A stretch of 64,000 bases of DNA from Oikopleura dioica (taxonomy: Eukaryota; Chordata; Appendicularia; Copelata; Oikopleuridae): contig OU015566.1 of assembly GCA_907165135.1 (NCBI GenBank), positions 374,501 to 438,500 on the forward strand. The letters run 5' to 3'. Numbering within the stretch: the first letter of the stretch is position 1; every line of letters begins with the position of its first letter. The position numbers and the translations under genes are program-made. The notes below the pieces were generated by a model. It saw nothing but the letters and a program-made list of their open reading frames with translations, did not search any database and had not been told where the DNA came from. This document shows positions 1-10,900 of the stretch, piece after piece.

Positions 1-84
1 TTCTGTTTGGTTCTGTTTCCTATTTCTGTTTTGAACTAAGTTTGATTAAACAGATTTTTATAAATACAGTCAAAATCGGCAGCT

Positions 85-200
85 TTTTGCATTCACTTCG
101 CAGCTGCCGACTTTGGCAGTCACTTTGCAGTGGCAGTTGCAAATTTAAAAAGTCTGGTAGACGCCATTTTCTTTCAGATTTTGATCTCCGATTTGGGTAT
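85..200. repeat. dispersed GGCAGT-rich repeat fragment
   Basis: A stretch rich in GCAGTGGCAG/GGCAGTCACTT motifs. Related sequence recurs near 28295..28385, 29578..29696 and 49968..50110. Fuller copies begin CAGAGTTCGAAATTT and end with its complement, so this is a fragment of a short inverted-repeat element (MITE). No gene is visible in 1..354. Confidence 0.5.
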
Positions 201-354
201 TGTGCAGAATGTATGCATAAAGCACTTCCTAGGAACTTATAAAACAATGAAATAGGGATAATTAAAAGATTTTTCACATCGCAAATTATTTTACTCAAAA
301 TCTCTAGATATCAATAGTATATTTTTCTCAATTTATTTTCTTTCTCAGTTTCAA

Positions 355-863
355 ATGTCGTATTTCAATACGGATCGTTCAATAAACAATCCACCGGGGT
401 CAAAGGAAAACGCTCCCTCTTCTCCTGATGGAGACCTGCCTGCGTTACCATATCCAGCTCAAAATCAAGGTCTTCCGGCATATCCACCAGGACAGAATTC
501 ACCCTATCCACCACCGACTTTCAATCCGTCTCCCTCTTCGCCGCAACCTGTACCTCAACCTGCTCCGCAACCAGTGGTGATCAATGTGGTGCAAAAAACT
601 TTCAGTGAGTCTGTTATATTTAAAATTGATAGCAAAATAGGAGTGCAGCCATTTCGAAAATTGTGTTTTTTTCAGCTCAGCCTGTTCAAGCCTCTCCAAT
701 CGAAAGTAATGACCATCATCTTAGTCAGAGCAAAGAAAAACCTAAAAAGCGTAGTTTCTTTGGAACTCTTATTGCTATTACGATTCTTGTTTTCATCGTT
801 ACCAAAGTTCGAAATTTGAAGGAAAAGAATTTTGAATATTTTGGAAAAACTTTCTTTAAATAA
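355..863 (+). CDS. small proline-rich, C-terminally membrane-anchored protein
   Basis: Two exons, 355..604 and 676..863, give 145 aa. The 71-nt intron has a GTGAGT donor and a TTTTTTTCAG acceptor, and it joins in phase 1. The first ~85 residues are rich in Pro, Ser, Gln and Tyr (repeats such as YPPGQNSPYPPP and PQPVPQPAPQP). After a basic KEKPKKR stretch comes a single hydrophobic segment (FFGTLIAITILVFIVTKV) about 25 residues from the end, so a tail-anchored or type II membrane topology is likely. The start is the first ATG of an open exon that follows a pyrimidine-rich leader. I recognise no family. The gene lies just outside the LTR retrotransposon copy at 1005 and seems intact. Function is unknown; low-complexity proline-rich regions often bind WW or SH3 domains, but nothing here proves that. 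Confidence 0.6.
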
Positions 864-1004
864 CTCTTTCACGGTTTTAGCCGTAAAAGGCCTCGCGGGG
901 ACCAAAATTCTAGAAAAATACGATTCAGTGTGGTCCTTCTTGTACTAATATAGTTTGAATTTTTTTTTATACACATATCTTTATTAATAGTCATAGCATA
1001 AAGT

Positions 1005-1223
1005 TGTAGAGGTTTACTCTCTATATAATAAACTATCAAACTTTCATAGTATTGTAATTTATTTGGTCAGTGGCTAATTTGGAAAAATAGCTGCTCGTGG
1101 ACTAGTGACAGCCGGTTATATAGTGAGCTCAAGTGCTCTTGAAAAGCGCCGCGCCCAGCTCGGGCGACTTCCTTCAAGTGCCAACTTGATTCATCGGGAA
1201 AATAAAGACAGTAAATCCCTATA
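1005..1223 (-). repeat. LTR (3' LTR of a split LTR retrotransposon)
   Basis: This 219-bp sequence is the reverse complement of 13398..13616, with one mismatch noticed (near 1100). It is flanked on the left by AAGT (1001..1004), the complement of the ACTT (13394..13397) next to the other LTR. This pair is a candidate 4-bp target duplication. On its inner side (1224..1245) is a purine tract on the minus strand, as expected for a polypurine primer site. The two LTRs face opposite ways, which an LTR element cannot produce by insertion; the inversion between the hAT copies explains it. Confidence 0.75.
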
Positions 1224-1992
1224 CTATCTCCCTCCTTCGTCAGAAAATAGCAGATTTGGGAGGAAGTGTTGTAGGATAAGGCCAGAGCGGCTTTGAACAG
1301 GCGAAAATCGAAACAGAAACGAAGGTATTAGGAGCTGGTTGAAGCCGAGCAATTGGCTCTAGACGCCAGGTCAATCAAAGTCAGGCCGAATTCGAGATAG
1401 AGCAACGCAGTAAGTGTCCAGTTGGGTTTGATTTAGTCGCATCGAGGCGATTTCCGCTCGATTGATTTCAAAATTTTCTTGGTTCTGGTGAAATGTTCTT
1501 GGTGGCATGTTATCCTTGCTTGCCAAAGCAATGTCGGATTATTTTCAACCCTTTCTTTCCCTCTCCTCTGGGGTTTTCTATTTTACGTCGTATGAATTCA
1601 CGACTTCCCCTTCGATCAAAGTTAGTCTCGTGGCGGTCCGAGCTGATTATGTATTACGAGGTTTCGCCGTTGATCTAAACGCATTTTTGTTCTTTTATTC
1701 GAGTTCTTTTCGCTCGTGAATTTTTTTTTCAAAAACATATTATGGTCAACTCAGCCTTTCGTTGCCGACAATTTTCGTCATAAAATCAAATATAAATTTC
1801 GTGGAATCTGTCAATCAATTTAACATTACTCCTTGTTATATCGATGGAGCCTTGTTAAGTTCGACCATGGTAGAGTTGGTGTTTCAAACGCAGCTCAACC
1901 AAAGTTCGCATTTCATTTACCGGTTATGCTCATTTTTCTGTGGAAGTCGTCAACTGCCAGTTGATGAGTGTCGGAAGCATTGAATGCTCCAG
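1224..1992 (-). mobile_element. 3' internal segment of the split LTR retrotransposon
   Basis: Sequence between the LTR and the hAT insertion point. It holds no ORF I can assign. Its last 8 bp (1985..1992, TGCTCCAG) reappear as the complement at 16724..16731, so in the ancestral order this segment joined the internal region that now ends at 16731. The hAT element inserted into the retrotransposon here. Confidence 0.65.
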
Positions 1993-2577
1993 CAGGGTGT
2001 CAAATCGCGGGGGATTTTGAAGGGATTGCGCGCCACAGCGCCGTTTCGATCCCACGGTGTAAGGGATCGCCTCGCAACGAGAGGCAACGAAAAGGGAGCG
2101 CTCACAGAAACAAAGGGATCGCGCCGATCCCTTCGCGCGTGGGATATCCCTTCGCGCAAGGGATCTAAAATTTCTGAAAACGAGCGATCATGTAAAAATT
2201 CAACAACGATCATTTTTTAATGCGAAAATTGACCAACATATAATAATTCTTATCCTTTCAACGAAAAAACTAACCAAAATCATGGCATAATCAATCCGAC
2301 TTTAGGTTTTTTTGTTTAAAATTTATTTTATTCATGTAAAAATTCACCATCCTTTTGTCTTCATCACAGATGGTTGGTACCTCGAGTTTTTTTCCGTCTT
2401 CCCTGTGATATCATCTCCAGCTGTTTGGATATAAACCCTTCATATCTGATTCTCGCAGCGGGGTATTACTAAGATACTATACTAATGATCGGAAATCAGC
2501 CCATCTGCAGAAGGACACCATCTATCCAGATGTATTGTCAATATAAAGTCCTCCAAAAATGAAATTTTTTCGTAAAT

Positions 2578-5500
2578 ATGAGTCAAAAACGACCATTTGA
2601 TGAAGGTCCTTTGCTTTCTCCACCATCAACTCCGTTTGAGAAAAAGAAAAAAACCAAGGATGAGTTCAAGAAAATTGTAGAGATTCTAGAAGAAGATGAG
2701 AAGCTCATTTGCACTTCGGAGATCCATCATAATTACAAAGCAGATTTCAAACTAGAGAAGATCACGAAGTCAGACCAGACGCCGACGCCATATGTCATTT
2801 GCCGGAGCCAATTTTGCACTAATGCTGAATACAAACATAAGGTAAGAAAAAATTGACCAGATTTGAATTTAAATTAACCTTATCATGTAAAAATTAACCG
2901 GTAAAATTAAACCCTTTCAATTTAAAAATTCGATTTTAATTTTTCATGCAGAAATAAACCTTGCTCAAGTAAAAAAACTTTTTTCAAGAAAAAATCGACC
3001 CTTTTTATGTAAATATTGACCCTTTTAATGTAAAAATTGACCCTTTTAATGTAAAAATTGACCGTTTCCATGTAAGAATTGACCCTTTTCATGCAAAAAT
3101 TGACCCTTTTCATGTAAACATTAACCCTTTCAATGTAAAAATTGACCCTTTTCATGTAAAAATTGTTCCTTCCCATGTAAAAATTGACCCTTCCCATGTA
3201 AAAATTGACCATTTCATGTAAAAATTGACCCTTCCCATGTAAAAATTGACCCTTTCCATGTAAGAATTTACCCTTTTCATGTAAAAATTGACCCTTTTCA
3301 TGTGAAACTTGCCCTGGCTTGAGAATAAATAAGCCCTCTTCATTTTTGACCAGTCGAAAAAATTAACTCTTTTATAGGTTTTCTTTGGCATTCGAGGCAA
3401 TTTGGCGAAAGCGAACCATGCGACTGACTACTACGTGAAACGTCACATCCAAGAACACCATCATTCAACCGCAACCGACGCCGAAGAGCTTGAGGAAATC
3501 GCCGCAGAAGTTGTTGCAAACGATGGTCTCTCGATTGGTGCTTTTGAAACCGAAACGATGAAGAAATTTTGCGCAAGGGCTCATCAGGCAATAGCGAATG
3601 GAATAAGCAGTCACAAAATTGTGAAGATTCTCAGGTAAAAATTGACCGTTTAATTTAGATAAATAAATTTTTAAGGCGCAAAAGTACCGTTTCCAATGGT
3701 ATCGTCAAGTCAAAGCTGCCTGGTCTTATCCAGGAAAACAGATGCTGCTTGGTCCTTGATGGGTTCGATTGCCCTCGGCTAACGAAAGAAAGAAGTAGCA
3801 AATACCTCGGGGTCTTCATCGGGTTCTACGATTCGAACCTGCGAAAGACTCGATTTTTTCTTCTTCACTACGGGGTCATCTTCAAAGCAACTGATGCGAA
3901 TGTACGTCGACAACTAGAAAACGTCCTCTCGGATTGGAATATCCTCGACTTTTTTCACGCAAAACGACTTCCAGTTGTCGGAGATGCGCCGATGGCTCAG
4001 GCCTTCTCTGACTATTTTGCCGTTGTCTGTGCAAGCCACACGATTTCGAATCAGTTAAAAAGGTAAATACATCATTCTTCTTTCATCAAATAACGTCTTT
4101 ACTTTAGATATATTACCCTTGTCCAGAGCGATGCAATCGTCGGCGATAGCTGTGTCGAAATCGAGAAAGCTGTCTCAGCATGCAATCATCGAGCTGAACG
4201 AGACGACTGCTCCGAGAAATCCTTCAATGATCTAGTGAAAAGCTACACTCCAACTGAAGATGAGCTCAAGCACATCAGGCAATTCTACCCGAATTACGAC
4301 AAATTCGTTACGATCGACAGGATCTACTACATCAGATTCAGGTTCGTTCTTCATCATTTCATGTAAAAATTGACTTTTTCATGTAAAAATTGACCCTTTC
4401 CATGTAAGAATTGACCCTTTTAATGTAAAAATTGACCCTTTTCATGTAAAAATTGACCCTTTTCATGTAAAAATTAACCCTTTCCATGTAAAAATTGACC
4501 CTTTCCATGTAAAAATTGACCCTTTCCATGTAAAAATTGACCCTTTTCATGTAAAAATTAACCCTTTCCATGTAAAAATTGACCCTTTCCATGTAAAAAT
4601 TGACCCTTTCCATGTAAAAATTAATCATTCCATGACAAAATTAACCGAAGTCATGTAAAAATTAACCGTTATTATGTAATAATTGACTTTATCTTTCAGA
4701 TCTTTCATCACGACGTACAAGCAGCTCATGGCAAACGAGCCTCTTCTTCGTCGTCATCAGAAGTACCTGACCGACTCAAAGTCGATCACACACGAAATCG
4801 ACTGGAAGCTTGTTCATTACCTCTACTCAGTCTCTCAAGTCTTCGAGCCTGCTCTGGCGTCCACCGACTCGGATCACTTCTCGGTTGGAGACACCCTGGC
4901 AAAACTGTTCGACTTGCTGAAATTTTTGCTTCAAGTTGATCCGGCTGACTTCAAGGAAATCCACCAGGAGCTGATTCTGACCGTAGCAGACTACATTTTC
5001 GGTGCAAACATCACTGGAAGGAAGCCATCGAGAGGATCCTACATCAAATCGAGAGCAAATCCAGCTGCTTTGGTCGGGCTCTCCCTTGACTTCTTCAGCC
5101 GCCACTTCGAATTCACCTTGATCCGTAACCGACTTGACGACGCCTTTGAGAAGGATTCGTTCATCACCCAGTCTACATACAACACCCTCAACACTTGCTT
5201 TGATACTGCAGTTCCTGTCTGGAAGGAGACAGTGCGCAAAACCTTCTTTGACCTCGCCGAGCAAACCAAGCCAAGCGAAGAAATCTTTATTCTTGTAAGT
5301 AAAGGTTTATTATTTCCCGGATCTGGTTAATTTTTTCCCGCAAAGGGGTAATTCTTATCAAGTTTCGATTAGTTTCTGCATCTAGCGGTTAATTTTTACA
5401 TGACATCGGATTACTCTTTCATAAAAAAGGTCAATTCTTACTCAGAGCTGGTCAATTTTTACATAAAAAAGCATAAATTATAAACATTATTTTAGGTTCC

Positions 5501-6029
5501 TGTTGAAAACCAGCAACAGACGACACCATCGGCAGCTACTTCATCACAGCCAAAGACGTTGACTCCTCCAAGCTCGCAGGAGCGCGCTCCGCCGACTCCT
5601 CCATCTTCTCAAGCAAAGTCGACTTTCGAGGAAGAAATGGAGCAATATTCAAGCGACGAGGATGAATGCGAAAAATCATCAACTGATGAGTTCTCTGCAT
5701 GGTTCAAAAAGGAGAACAAGACGGAGCGCAAAGAAAGCGTCAAAAGATACAAGCAATGGTTGAACCAGCTCGATCCCCAGTTCAAGACCTCCGCCAGTAC
5801 CGCTGAACGAAGTTTGATGTATTTCACACATCACGCTGGAACTTACCCGACATTCGCCAGAATCGCACAACTCGTACGCTCAACTCCTGGCTCAAGCGGC
5901 AGCATCGAACGTCTCTTCTCAAAAGCGAACGATATCATGTCTTCAAAACGCAACTGCTTGAACACCAGTACTGTTGAACTCATTCTACAAGTGTCTTCTT
6001 ATCCAAATGTACAGAATCTATTTGAATAA
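2578..6029 (+). CDS. hAT transposase (copy A)
   Basis: Six exons: 2578..2841, 3378..3634, 3676..4062, 4108..4341, 4700..5294 and 5496..6029. All introns are GT-AG with matching phases, giving 2271 nt and 756 aa with no internal stop. Residues ~70-120 form a BED-type zinc finger (CRSQFC, later HIQEHHH), split by intron 1. The RNase H-like core follows: LVLDGFDCP with YLGVFIGFYD supplies the first Asp region. VVGDAPMAQAF followed by CASHTISNQLKR is the second Asp plus the CxxH motif typical of hAT. The C-terminus has the dimerisation block (GSSGSIERLFSKANDIMSSK). Exon 6 begins with a Thr/Pro/Ser-rich acidic linker. Introns 1 and 4 are swollen by a minisatellite. The protein should bind the element ends and catalyse excision and integration in the nucleus. 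The intact frame suggests recent activity. Confidence 0.9.
2880..3320. repeat. minisatellite inside transposase intron 1 (~21-bp unit)
   Basis: Tandem units of roughly CATGTAAAAATTGACCCTTTT fill most of intron 1. Each unit contains GTAAAAATTGACC, the same string that starts intron 2 at 3635. The long minus-strand ORFs across it (NFYM.RV repeats) are translations of the satellite, not genes. Confidence 0.9.
4359..4640. repeat. minisatellite inside transposase intron 4 (same ~21-bp unit)
   Basis: About thirteen tandem copies of the CATGTAAAAATTGACCCTTTC unit between exons 4 and 5. They are more regular than those in intron 1, which suggests recent expansion or homogenisation between introns. 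Confidence 0.9.
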
Positions 6030-6059
6030 ATGTTTTTCGCTAAAAATTATGCGTCGAAA

Positions 6060-6365
6060 TCCTGCATTTATGACCCCTTTGCATGCAAAAATTAACCGAA
6101 TTCATGAAAAAATTAACCTTGATCATGCAAAAATTAACCCTTTCTTAGAATAAATTGACCGAGGTCATGTAAATATTAACCGAATTTATGAAAAAATTAA
6201 CCTTTATCATGCTAAAATTAACCCTTTCTTAGTATAAATTCACCGAGGTCATGCAAATATAAACCGAACTCATGAAAAAATTGACCTTTATCATGCATAA
6301 ATTAACCCATTCTAAGCATTAATTGACCGAGGTCATGCCAATATTAACCATTTTCATGGACAAAT
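6060..6365. repeat. diverged longer-period tandem repeat 3' of the transposase
   Basis: Just past the transposase stop, motifs CATGCAAAAATTAACC, GAATTCATGAAAAAATTAACC and TTTCTTAGAATAAATTGACCG recur with a ~100-bp higher-order period. It is clearly a relative of the intronic minisatellite. Confidence 0.8.
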
Positions 6366-6407
6366 TTACCTTAGTCGCGTAAAAATCGACCAAAATCGGA
6401 TAAATCA

Positions 6408-6775
6408 GGCTTTTAGCCGATCAAAACGCTCTTAAATGGCCCTTAGCCAATCAAAACGATCTAAAATGGCTCTCAGCCAATCAAAACGAGCGAAAACGTC
6501 TATCAGCCAATCAAAACGAGCGAAAACGTCTATCAGCCAATCAAAACGCTCGAAAATGCCCCTTAGCAAATCAAAACGCTCGAAAATGTATATGAGCCAA
6601 TCAAAACGCTCGAAAATGTCTATCAGCCAATCAAAAATCTAAATGCTCAAAAAATGGTTTCGGCCAATCTTAATGCTGCAAATAGGCTTTCCGCCAATCA
6701 AAAAGCTTAAAAAATGATTCCAGCCAATCAGAATGCCCAAAAAAAAAAAATTTGGGCCAATCAAAATGCTCGAAA
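6408..6775. repeat. 30-bp tandem array carrying CCAAT boxes
   Basis: About twelve 30-bp units built on AGCCAATCAAAACG(C/A)(T/G)CGAAAA. Ten of them keep CCAAT, and the array degrades towards 6775. It lies between the transposase and the second gene, ~135-500 bp upstream of the second gene's ATG and in the same orientation. The 30-bp spacing is close to three helical turns. An in-frame ORF through part of the array is incidental. Confidence 0.85.
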
Positions 6776-6909
6776 TTTCCTCTTTGGGAAAAAGTTCTTA
6801 AATGTTGACTTTTAAAAGTTAAACATTCGCCTTCCATAGAATTGCACAAAAAATCTCTAGAACAAATGTTGATTTTTGTGTAAATTAATAATAATCGTCA
6901 GTTATAAGT

Positions 6910-7607
6910 ATGCCCAGGAAGAAAGAAGAGTTCCCTATTTGCTGCACACTCTGCTTGCGCAGTTTAAAAATGTCAACTCTCGACTTTCATTTTAAACGTT
7001 ATCACAAAGAAATAGAGCCAAGTCAACGACGAAATTACATTACAAAATGTATTATTAAAAAAAAAGTCGCAATTTCTTTCAGGAAATTTAAAAAAAAGAT
7101 AAGAGTGATTCTTAATTTGATTTTTTTTAAATAAAATAGAAATCTTGAAGTAAATCAAGATTGTTTCCTCGATTCTACTGTGCGGGAAACATATCGAGAC
7201 GATCTGGGAAGAGTCAAGAGTCACCAAGTTACCATTCGCTCAATAAAGGCGAAAGAAGATAAGAAAAAGTTCAAGAAATTCGTAGAAACGGCGCGTGAGA
7301 GAGCAGCGGCGAAGAAAGAAAGGGGTCGGTTATCCTTATATAACCTTTTTTGTGAAAATCTTTATTCGGTTTGTTCAATAAGTCAAAAAATATATTTAAC
7401 TATTTTTAGTCACCACCGATTATTCTTCCTGCTCCAGTGACATTAACTAAAGACAGTCAATACGAATGTCCACTCATGACAGACAATTGTTCATCTTCAT
7501 ATGCAGCATCATCCTGTGAAAAATGTCCGGAAATTTGCACGAATTGTTACCAACAAGCATGGCACCCAGGCTACAAGTGCATTTTTTGCATGAAAAAATT
7601 GTATTAA
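6910..7607 (+). CDS. second gene of the hAT element: zinc-finger/Cys-rich protein (copy A)
   Basis: The best model is three exons, 6910..7048, 7151..7368 and 7410..7607, with GT-AG introns of 102 and 41 nt and consistent phase, giving 184 aa. The N-terminus (residues ~9-33) has a C2H2-like finger, CTLC followed by HFKRYH. The middle is strongly basic and Lys/Arg/Glu rich (about residues 75-105), probably helical. The last ~45 residues are Cys-rich (CEKCPEICTNC then KCIFC), like a second metal-binding module. It is encoded on the same strand as the transposase, with its own CCAAT-rich upstream array. I do not recognise the family. A role as regulator or accessory DNA-binding protein is inferred from the zinc-binding modules only. 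Identical in copy B. The first intron's boundaries are the least certain part. Confidence 0.65.
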
Positions 7608-7932
7608 GTTTTTCAACTTTCTGTTTCATTCGAAATTGTCCAATTCTAGAGTAAAAGTTTTGTGAAAATTGAGTACACTATGTTTTTCCGTGAGAATCCC
7701 TTATTATATCTGTTCAAGATTCCCCAATACATTTCGAATCAATTATTAAGTTTGAAAATCACTGTCTTAGAGCGCAGGCTCCGCTGGCGCCAGAAGCGCT
7801 CGATTTGGCGCTCTGGCTCCCGCGATCCCTTCGCGTTCAAAATGGCGCGCGAGCGATCCCTTCACTCTTGGGATCGAGCGTAGGCGAGTAAGCGCGATCC
7901 CTTCTCGATCCCCCGCGATTTGACACCCTGAA

Positions 7933-10900
7933 CAGGGATGTAAATCACCACAGCCACCCCACCACTGTGGTGGGGTGATTTTTCACCATCCCCTTTTTTC
8001 CGTGGTGGTGGTGGGGTGATTTTTCACCATCACCTTTTTTCAGTGGTGGTGGTGGGGTGATTTTTCACCAACACCTTTTTTAGTGGTGGTGGTGGGGTGA
8101 TTTTTCACTAACACCTTTTTTAAGTGGTGGTGGTGGGGTGATTTTGCACCATTTTTTTTCGAGAAGTGGTGGTGGGATGATTTTTTACAATGGCCATTTA
8201 CATTTTATCTGATAGAAAAATATCATTTATTAAGATAAATAGATATAACTTGCGACATAAAAACTACTGTTTATTATAAAATTTTTTAATTTCTTCTCCA
8301 AGCTCCTTGAAATTGCCAGCGAATTCGTTTTGCAAATTTCTTTCGATCGTAGCCATCTTCTGGCGATTTCGACTCGGATCTCTTGTTTTGCTGGAGACGA
8401 TGCTGAACAATCGCTCGATTTCTGATGACGACGAATTTATTGAGAGAAGCTTAAATTTATATTAACGAAAATAATAAGAATCAATCGACTTACATAACCA
8501 GTAATTTTATACAATCTTGGATAATCCATTTTGTTGGTCTCCCAAAAAGATCGAATAAGTGACGTTACTGATTGACTCTCGCCTGGGGAGTATTTTCCAT
8601 TGATCTTCAAGAATAGCTTCCAGTCCGGTAGATCCATTATTGATTTCATCTAAGATGCTATAAGGCCAATAACCGTTATTTTTACTTGCCATTTATTCCC
8701 TTCGCGGGTGCTGAACGAGAAGCTGAGGCGACTAGCGAAGGATCAACATCAACTTCTTGGTCATCCGAATTTTGAGCAGGCATTTCACACAAGGTCGGCT
8801 CACCGCTTATTTTTCCCCAAAGATCTTTTATGTACTGCTTTGCGTCGTTTTGCCAGTTGGCAATTTCTTTTTTTAGAATTTCGGAATTTTTCCGAAAAAA
8901 TAATCCGATGATTTCTCCATATGCCCGATGAGTTTATATAAATTGCACTTGTGTGTCGGCCAATAGACAAAAACCGCGGCTATAAAATATAATGAAGTAA
9001 CTTTGAAACATGAAAATTTATACCTTTAGTAGCGCCCAAGACGCGAGAACTCTCTTTTCCCTCGACTTCTCCAATCGATTCACTAACATAAGCTTTTCCA
9101 GCCATGAAAAACATGAGTTTTATGAAACAGCTGCGAGCGAAAATTTCCTTGTATTCTCTTATTTCGAAATCTTCTTCAAACTCTCCATCCTCATTTTTCT
9201 TGGGAACTGCAAGTTTTTCAAGTTCGATACCAACTTGTTCAAAGGTCGGCAAATTCTCGGTGATCTTAATTTCATATGCAAAAATGATAATTAATTAATA
9301 ATAATTAATAATAATAATTAATGATAATTGTTCATACTTTTGCATCTGTTCTTTCCATCCTCTTGATATATTTCATAATGCAGCTCAAAATGGAGTGAAG
9401 AGCCGCGCATTTTTCGAACGCAGGAATTCCATGGGACAAATTCTTTAGAACAGGTGAAAATTGGGTCATTTTAAGACTAGAGAGGTCATTTTCAGACTAG
9501 GAAAGGTCACATACGACTATTTTCACCCATTTCCTGTATCAAATATCGCTCATTAGATGTTGCAGAGTCCATCGTAAGAAGTTGATTTGACCAGGAGAGA
9601 ATCAAGCGCAAATGCGTCGTTAAGGATGTAAATCGTATCAGATGCAACGGGCCGGGTAAGGGATATGATGTTTTGATCTTGTGTGCACTTTCCTCTGACA
9701 ATGTAGAGTCAGGCTGCTCCAGTTTGATCATTTTTAATGAATCCGCGGGGGTCGGGACCAAATCGTAAAAATAGTCTCCAAGGGATGGGGGGCTTCCTTT
9801 TGGTTTGTTGAGGGCGTCTATATGTATGGAATTAAGAGAAAATATGTTAAAAACATACCGAGAGTAGCTTTGGAAATGCCTTTTTTTGCTTCTTGGATGA
9901 AAGATTTGATCGAGTCGAAAAATAATGAATCTAGATGAAAAAACTTTTCAGCTTGTTCTATCGCTGCATTTGCAATAAGACTAAAACAAGAGTTCGTTAA
10001 CAATAAATTTTGTTCAAAATTTCATTTCTATGCGTAAAAAGCCCTTTTGCTATGCGAAAAAAGTCCTTTTTCTATGAGACAAAGACCCGCATATTGATTT
10101 GAACTCGACCTTAAAGAGTGACACATGCAGATATTACTTAGCATGCTTATGTTTCTAACCGACCAGTGACACTGCAAATCTGATGTAATCGCAATTTTTG
10201 CGGCGTCCAATGAGAATTTCTAATTGAAAAATATTATAAGACTTTCTTTCATTTTTACCTCGAGAGTTTGCTCGAAAATTGGAATTGATTCTTCGCTACT
10301 AGTTGAATCGACAGCTTCAAAAATTAGAGGATAAACCACCGTTACAGATCCAAGAGTCAGAGTAAGGGCAATGCAGTACGCTTGATCTTGAAAGTCACTT
10401 GTTTTGTTTATCATCGCTTTGTGATCAACTTGTAGCCCACAGTGACCCTTTTCAATAAAAAATGGCACATTTTCCGAAATATAGACCACCATTTCTTCTG
10501 CGGCGATATTGGCTTCTTTGGCGATAAAGTACCGAGATGATTTGAGTTTGATTGCCTCTTGTGGATCAAATCCAAGTGATTCAAGAAGAATTTCATCTCT
10601 TTTTGACACGATGTCACTTAATTTTTCATGAAGATAAAATCTTATCATCACAAGTCTTACCAATCAAAATAGCTCTGGCTGAGATTTTTAGCGCTAACAA
10701 GATAGGAATTGTATTTTTTTATTCTTGTAACAGCGGCCTCGGGAATCTGTTTCGTATTTTTCTTCGTCTTGGCGGCGGTGAAAGGATCCGAAAAGACCAA
10801 TTCATGGTTACGCGTGATATGAATTTTTACTAAAAAGTTTTTGTTCGAAAAATACGCAGTTTACATTTATCGCGGCTTACTAGGGTTCCTCCACCTTCGC

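Larger units (their letters stand above)
1993..7930 (+). mobile_element. hAT-family DNA transposon, copy A (autonomous, two genes)
   Basis: A 5938-bp element bounded by terminal inverted repeats that start CAGGGTGTCAAATCGCGGGG. Inside each end is a cluster of GGGATC/GATCCC motifs (about 2000..2165 and 7790..7920) that could bind transposase. It encodes a six-exon transposase and a downstream three-exon zinc-finger gene. The flanks are TGCTCCAG on the left and AACAGGGA on the right. They do not match each other, but each matches one flank of copy B. The only difference from copy B that I found is one base in an A run in intron 5 (six against seven A). Confidence 0.92.

Noticed and set aside
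2922-3400. Minus-strand ORFs with repeating NFYM.RV residues, also at 4359..4628, 20035..20304 and 21263..21741
   Set aside because: They are translations of the 21-bp intronic minisatellite, whose unit length is a multiple of three, so frames stay open by chance.
2880-4640. Regularly spaced repeats resembling a CRISPR array
   Set aside because: The units are head-to-tail with no unique spacers, lie in introns, and the genome is eukaryotic.
4827-5264. 145-aa minus ORF (mirror 19399..19836)
   Set aside because: Shadow frame of transposase exon 5, which is GC-richer and leaves antisense frames open.
6436-6642. 68-aa ORF of repeating SQSKR.K
   Set aside because: It is a reading of the 30-bp CCAAT array (ten codons per unit), non-coding in my view.
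7662-7883. 73-aa ORF near the right end of hAT copy A (mirror 16779..17000)
   Set aside because: It runs through the GATC-rich subterminal repeats with no recognisable domain; likely chance.
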